DNA of 64,000 bases, taken from Cryptomeria japonica. Lineage: Eukaryota; Streptophyta; Pinopsida; Cupressales; Cupressaceae. A program made the position numbers and the translations under genes. The DNA is taken from the NCBI RefSeq assembly GCF_030272615.1, contig NC_081409.1, positions 208,799,190-208,863,189 of the forward strand, read 5' to 3'. The notes beneath the pieces are model-generated. The model had not been told where the DNA came from, made no database searches, and worked only from the letters and a program-made list of their open reading frames with translations. Below are positions 58,711 to 64,000 of the stretch, piece by piece (position 1 is the first letter of the stretch; each line of letters opens with the position of its first letter).

Positions 58711-58875
58711 GATCAAATATCGATATTTATATATATAAAAAAGGCATGTCTGCCAAGTCAATACAAGTATTACAAAAATGTGGTATATGCCATGTCCAAA
58801 TCGATATATAATAAAAATATAGAATATATCTACATGTATTGGTCATTCTATGACCAAAACTAACACTATATGATC

Positions 58876-61482
58876 CTAAACTTGTGGTGGATCATCAAAA
58901 TCAAGCCTCTTCAATGCAGTATGCGGCTCTGTGGATGGCTGCAAAACCACAATTCAAAAGCAGGGTTAGAATTCTTTTGTAGAAAATAGTTCACAATTAA
59001 CAACATACCTATGCATTTAACTATAATTCCTTTGCAATTGAAATGTAGATTACCTCATCAGCTGATCTAGGAGCTAATGTCTTCTCTCTCATCTCCTTGT
59101 CACTCTTAGGAGTTTTCTTGAAAACATACTTAAATGAATCCACATTATGGTTGTACCACGAAGGGGTCTATTGTAGATTAAATGTACAATCAATACAATG
59201 TACTAACATAAATATATCAAAAACACTTAAAATCTATAATATAGAGAATAATGACGTACATTTGCCCGAGATGCTTCTCCAATGGACTGAGGATGGCTCA
59301 CCATCGATGGAGAAACTGTTGCTATTACCTATACAAAAAATGTTCAAAGATTAAATACAATTAATATAATGATAAGTATTGAAGGGTAAAAACAATTAAT
59401 TTTACATATCAAACAAAAGTGTATCGGATCCTGAGATGCTTCTCCAGTGCACGGAGGAGGGTTCGCCATTGATGAAATAGGTATGGATATTTCCTATATG
59501 AAAAAATTATAAGATTATAATATATCGCAAGTTCACATGTACGCGTGCATATAATCATGAAATCAAGAAAATAAAGTAGAGATACATACCTCTGCCCTCT
59601 CTTGATTCATAGGCGAATCAGGTGCATTCAACAAATCCACATAGCTCAATGGCCGATGTACATGTAAAATAGACAAAAATCATTAATCAATCTACAACCC
59701 CAACTAATACTTGATTTCAACATTTTCAAACAATTGTACAACTAAAAATGTGTTCAATTACCTTCTTCCCATGTTTTGGCATCTTTGATGAATTCTTTTT
59801 CTTAGGATGAGCCCTAGACGCAGAGGGGGTACCCTAAAAAAACAAAATTAACATGAGATATTAGTATAGATAATAAATTTAACATAATTTTAACAATCTA
59901 AAATGAAATGACTTGCATATTCCATCAAAACAATACATAAAAAGTGTTGTACAAAATATGATACCGTATAGCCTTGTAGGCCAAAATCAATCGCTGAGAG
60001 CGTGATGTCATCAATCTGGGACATTTGGTCCCCTGTCAACACCTACAAACCAAAAATTGGACCAAGCATTAAAGATAATTAATATATCTTGTATTTTTTT
60101 GAATTCAAAGTGTACTATTCTATTTTAACATGTTACAAAATTTATACCTCAGGCATCAAAGTTGCAGCTATAGTAACTGGGGGAGGAGTATGGGATACTG
60201 TTGCTACATCCTGCAATGCATATTATTTGTCTTAATTTAAATCGATGTATAAATGAAAATTCATTTATGCAATTACAAATTTAAAGTGACTGATAAATAA
60301 AATGCTATGAATTCAAATTAGCACACCTGTGTCTGTCGCTCATGGGCAAACACCATGTCCATCAACTCATCTGTCAGCATGAAATCCTCAGTCGTGCGGG
60401 CTTGACATCTACTCTCGCAAATCATGCACATGTGAGATGAGGATCCATCTGCACCGGCTGCATCATCTATCCCCGAGCATATCCTCGAGCAACTGACACA
60501 CATATGCTAGATGGGCTCTTTGTTGCCACTTAATGGCTCATCATCCAATACAATAGGGTGTGCTAACGACGTCCCATGCTAGATGATGGCACCAGTCAAC
60601 GTTGTGACCACCTGAAGAATATGTAGCTCCATCAACTCTTTCAACTCTACTAGGACAGCTTGATGAACCTTGGGTTTGGGTGCTAGGGGGCGACGACTCT
60701 CCGCGAGTAATTGCCTACGAGCTCCAGGTCTATCTTGGGAAAAGCCACCACCTCTACCATGGAACTCTCTCATGTCAAAATAGTTTGGGCGCACATTGAG
60801 CACAAACTCACAATATACTTTTCTCAAAAAATATAATGGCACCTCATAATTATTACAAGGTGGATCATCAAAGACGATCCACCACCTCTGCCAAAAAATA
60901 TTCTTCATCTGCACATTGGTACACCAATGTATGGGAAACCTCTTTGCATTAAGAGGTAATGACTGACCAGTTTTGGGATCAACGAAAAGGGCACATATTT
61001 GTTTACTAATATTTTTGTTTTTTACTCCCTCGTATGATAGCCCATCGACATAGAATTGATGACACCTATCCCTAAAGCTTCCCCATTTGGTACTTTGTGT
61101 GGAAACAACTATGGCACCACTAGCTAATGTTTCTAGGCTACTGGCGAGGGATTGATGATGCTCAAATTTGGATGTTTTCAATTTAACAATCAGTCTAGTG
61201 ATTTTAGACGTATTTTGTCCTAACTGATTAATTAATTGCTCCTGTGTTTCGGGTGTGCGGTCAAAAGGAGGAATTGGGGGTGTATCTTGTGGGTTATCAG
61301 GAGGTGCATTTGGTTGTTCTTGTGGGTTTTCAGGAGGTGCATTTGGTTGTTCTTGTTGTGGATTATTGAAACAAAAAATGAAAAACCCTAATCAAAATTA
61401 ATGAAATTAAATTCAAAATGTAAAACAAATTGAACAAACGAGAAAGAAAGACAAAAATAAACAAAAACTAACCTTGATCCAT
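58876..61482 (-). pseudogene. Multi-exon gene near the right TIR, unrecognised protein, two TAG stops
   Basis: Exons I can place by GT-AG borders and frame: 61482-61473 (ATGGATCAAG), 61351-60327, 60210-60148, 60042-59965, 59833-59762, about 59662-59590, 59493-about 59424, 59328-59260, 59167-59054, 58938-58876 (stop TAG). All internal junctions are phase 0 except the first. Exon 2 starts with a Pro/Gln repeat (two EQPNAPP units) and continues TSKFEHHQSLASSLETLASG, KRFPIHWCTNVQMKNIFWQR, VPLYFLRKVYCEFVLNVRPN; near its end are two C-x2-C-x3-C motifs (CVSCSRIC, CMICESRC), possibly metal-binding. TAG codons at 60581-60579 and 60509-60507 interrupt it, each in the context ATC-TAG-CAT. Later exons are short and basic (AHPKKKNSSKMPKHGKK). 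Exon 6 lacks a clear acceptor and exon 7 a GT donor. Function unknown; position suggests a transposon-encoded protein. Confidence 0.6.
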
Positions 61483-61611
61483 AGTCTAGAGGATAAATCT
61501 AGCACCCCATTCGTGGTTTAGGAGAGAAAATGAAGAAAAAATGAAGTAAAAACGCGCTATTCACGGGTAAATGAGACCTAGTTTTTTTTTTAAAAACTTT
61601 TTTTAACAGGC

Positions 61612-61850
61612 ACCGCGTACGTGGTTATCTTGCGATTATTAGTGCGTACGCGCTCATTTTCCTATAAGTAGCTTGTACGCGCTCATTTTCCTATAAGCAG
61701 CACGTACGCGCTCATTTTCCTATAAGTAGCGCATACGCGCTCATTTTCTTAAAAGCAGCGTGTATGCGCTACCTTCTCTAGGCTCGGGAAGAATAAACCT
61801 AAGTGCGTACGCAATGAATTCAAATTTGAGAACCGCGTATGCGCTACTTG
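61612..61850. repeat. Right subterminal GCGTACGCGC array
   Basis: Eight variants, including GTGCGTACGCGCTC, CTTGTACGCGCTC, CACGTACGCGCTC, GCGCATACGCGCTC, GCGTGTATGCGCTA and CCGCGTATGCGCTA. Most are about 31 bp apart with the spacer ATTTTCCTATAAGTAGC. The same core and spacer occur at 40295-40400. The array lies between the right TIR and the 5' end of the minus-strand gene, so it could act on its promoter too. Confidence 0.88.
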
Positions 61851-61873
61851 TTTTTCCATGTTGTTTTTGGGTG

Positions 61874-61912
61874 GTGTCCACTTTTCTGATCACCATCTTT
61901 GTGCACATACCC
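61874..61912 (-). repeat. Right terminal inverted repeat of the 22.5 kb element
   Basis: On the minus strand GGGTATGTGCACAAAGATGG, TGATCAGAAAAGTGGACAC. It is followed outward by AAGA (61913-61916), matching the base block before the left TIR. Confidence 0.8.
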
Positions 61913-61916
61913 AAGA

Positions 61917-62248
61917 CACCATAGCCTTGATGTAATGATCTAGCAATGAGATCTCAAAATGGGGATGATATGATTCCCTCAATATGAGGATATGTAAATG
62001 AAAGTTCAAGTGGCATGGGGGAAGGAATAATACTCTTGATGTAAACATATGATAAGGAAGTCTCAAATGTTATTGTGGGAGGCATGATGATCTTGATGTA
62101 AGGATATGGAAATCGGAGTTCAATATGCAAAAGATATGATATGTATATAAGAATGCAATAAACCCTTAAAATAAAAAAAATTCAAATAATCTACTCTCTA
62201 TGAACTTAATACTATATAAGATTTAAAAAATCTATTTGAAATAAACTA
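61917..62248. other. No recognisable feature
   Basis: AT-rich flank. It has a loose repeat of TTGATGTAANNATATG (61980-62110) and then the first bases of the dispersed block (AATCTATTTGAAATAAAC at about 62230). Confidence 0.4.
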
Positions 62249-62747
62249 GGGGAAGCATAATGCTAGTTGATATAACTAACTTTGTGCACCCATAGATTCT
62301 AAACAGTACACTAGATTTTGACGATTTTTTTTGCTGTTGTTTGAGCCGCATGCAACTTAATTGCTTATAGCTATTGTTTTGGATTTTCGGTAGTAAAGAT
62401 CCATGTTGTGGGATCCATTATGGATGCAAAGGTTTAAAATTACACTTTTCAAAGTGCCACCCGATACCTGCTAAAGATGCTCCAATAATCGTGCACTTAA
62501 AATCGCCAATACTTATGAACAAATGCCCCAAGAGTTGTGTCTATGGGTACCGATAAAGGTGCACAAATGAGCCAATTATGGTCCAAAAAAGCTTTAAAAA
62601 ATGAGTGGCTATTGGTACATGTTTAGTTTATTAATGAGCTTTTAGTTGTTTGTTTCTTGGTTTTTTTTAAGTTAATAATTAGGGGGTTAGGTGTGCAAGG
62701 AGTGAACGGTTATTGGAACATGAACGACAATTGATGCTCTTCCCCTA
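62247..62747. mobile_element. 497-bp non-autonomous DNA element with TA duplication
   Basis: The element 62249-62745 starts GGGGAAGCATAATGC and ends GATGCTCTTCCCC, inverted ends sharing GGGGAAG(AG)CA. It is flanked by TA on both sides. The paralogous block at about 21478 reads GAAATAAACTAATATTC, the uninterrupted site with a single TA, which fixes the borders. The interior has no gene (a 60-codon frame only). TA duplication fits Tc1/mariner-like MITEs; a TWA-type Harbinger element is an alternative. Confidence 0.75.
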
Positions 62748-63490
62748 GTATTCAATTAAGATCATTTGAATTTTACTAAATATTTTTCTTTTTCATTTAA
62801 TTATTTCTTTCAAATGTATGTGTGATTGACAATCCAAAGTTTTGAGATTCTTAAACATGTTAGTGTAACACTCAATCATATGACTTTCACAACTCATTTA
62901 CTTCAATCCAAACTTCTAAACCATCAATTTCTATTATTGTCTTATCATTCTTGTTTTTTCAAATTAAATTATGTAAAATAAATTAAATTATTTGAAAATC
63001 CAAATTTATTAAAAAATTATTTATTTTCAAATGACAGTCTAAAACTATTGTTTCTTAGTAATTTCCTATACCATGTGAAAGAGGTAAACGTGTTTGACAA
63101 TCCAAAAATTTTGTGCTCGGACTGTCAATGTTCTGCTACGTAAGTCATTCAAATTTAATATTTGACAACGCTCTTTTCTTGTACAGTGTAGAAAAATCAG
63201 ATTGTTAATGTTCCTCTAGGTAAGTCAATTCACTTTTCTTCTACAACAGTGTAGAAAAATAAGTGGTAGTTACATCTTGAGTGCAGAGAAAAACAATAGT
63301 AGAAGACAAATTAAATTCTCATTAATTTCCTAAAGAAGGTGAACGTGTTTGACAATCCAATGTTTTTTGTGGTGTGCATTAAAATCAAACTGTCAATATT
63401 CTTCTATGTACATCATTCAAATATCTGACAACACTCTTTTCTTCTACTGTGATGAATGGCAAGTAGTAAGTACAGAGAAAAGCCATCTAT
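62748..63490. repeat. Right copy of the dispersed block
   Basis: Matches 21480-21990 plus 25370-25935 without the MITE and solo LTR. It contains internal direct repeats (GTTTGACAATCCAA at about 63090 and 63346; TTTTCTTCTAC and CAGTGTAGAAAAAT). No gene seen. Confidence 0.85.
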
Positions 63491-64000
63491 CATTATAACG
63501 AATTTCTAAAGGTGTTCATCAATATTATTTAATATTAAATAAATAAATTATTAGAGGCTAATGAATTTATCATGTCTACAAGTACACATGATATAATTGT
63601 AGAATATAACATAATCACAAATATATTAGCTAGGATTTCATAAGTGATCCCATCCAAGATAATATAATAACCAATTTAATTTTCTATAATTGTTTTTAGG
63701 TGTTCATAACATCATAATATTCGCAGTCTTCTTCTTCAAATGTCACTCAATCCATAATGTTGAAATGGATACACGATCCATCTTCTCTTCTTTTTTAATT
63801 TATAATTTATATGTCTACAATATTCAAATTAATTAATTGTCTTATTTTAGATCTAGTTTATAATTCAAATATCATATGTAAGAGTTAAAAATGGGGTTGT
63901 TCTAGACTACCTAAAATAATATCATGCATACTCCCTTTCTCTTTTGCTAGGTAACCTTTGTTTACATCAACTTTTGATAGTGTAGTGGGATAGTTTTTAT
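63491..64000. other. No recognisable feature
   Basis: AT-rich DNA to the window end without frames or repeats that I can support. Confidence 0.45.

Larger units (their letters stand above)
39421..61912. mobile_element. 22.5 kb TIR DNA transposon candidate with convergent gene pair
   Basis: The left end reads GGGTAAGTGCACAAAGATGG then TGGTCA; the right end on the minus strand reads GGGTATGTGCACAAAGATGG then TGATCA, 24 of 26 bases identical, and GTGGACAC follows on both sides. AAGA precedes the left end (39417-39420) and follows the right end (61913-61916), a candidate 4-bp TSD. Arrays of GCGCGTACGCGC variants lie near both ends (40295-40400; 61612-61850) with the same GCGCTCNTTTTNNTATAA spacer. 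Inside: a broken plus-strand gene near the left, satellite and CT tracts, a later LTR retrotransposon (41478-54257), a plus-strand exon (56572), a 359-bp tandem repeat, and a multi-exon minus-strand gene starting 430 bp from the right end. Without the LTR element it would be about 9.7 kb. I recognise no transposase, so the superfamily is open; the ends are not CACTA. Confidence 0.68.

Noticed and set aside
39421-61912. Assignment of the large element to CACTA (En/Spm)
   Set aside because: Subterminal arrays and large size fit, but the ends are GGGTA rather than CACTA/CACTG, the candidate TSD is 4 bp and no CACTA transposase motif is visible.

Overview
The window looks like a repeat-dominated piece of a very large plant nuclear genome. 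The evidence is Ty1-copia and Ty3-gypsy-type retroelement remnants, plant LTRs, an LRR receptor kinase with plant-type splice signals, a plant mobile domain (PMD) reading frame and kilobases of satellite DNA. A gymnosperm (conifer-like) source is my best guess, from the long LTRs and element style; it is inference, not proof. There is one exact 500-N scaffolding gap (38568-39067), so adjacency across it rests on scaffolding.

Layout. 1-2960: 3' end of a Ty1-copia element (RT/RNase H, polypurine tract, long 3' LTR) followed by a second LTR tail. 3000-6420: minus-strand gypsy-like element (LTR, primer-binding site, decayed gag). 6421-8530: decayed copia gag/protease region and an LTR remnant. 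8755-16164: a 7.4 kb element with terminal inverted repeats (TIRs), subterminal GGGATCCC-type repeats, CT/GA tracts and a 20-bp satellite. 16165-19700: more of the same satellite in a higher-order form. 21470-25940: a block paralogous to 62215-63490, interrupted by a 163-bp Mutator-like MITE (9-bp target-site duplication, TSD) and a 3.36 kb solo LTR (5-bp TSD). 28052-29289: probable second solo LTR. 31051-34361: the only intact conventional gene, a two-exon LRR-XII-type non-RD receptor kinase on the minus strand.

39421-61912 is the most interesting part: a 22.5 kb candidate DNA transposon with about 26-bp near-perfect TIRs starting GGGTA, a possible 4-bp TSD (AAGA), subterminal GCGTACGC arrays at both ends, and two convergent genes reading inward. 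The minus-strand gene has up to ten exons; the plus-strand gene is split. I recognise no transposase domain in either. Its satellite core is interrupted by a complete 12.8 kb LTR retrotransposon (41478-54257, TSD ATAGG, two 1036-bp LTRs), which carries a decayed gag, no pol that I can see, and an antisense PMD gene with its own TATA box. The 7.4 kb element at 8755-16164 shares the TIR core and the asymmetric layout and looks like a relative that lacks genes.

Most disabled frames here are closed by TAG or TGA at positions explicable by C-to-T change, which fits long-term cytosine methylation of silenced repeats.
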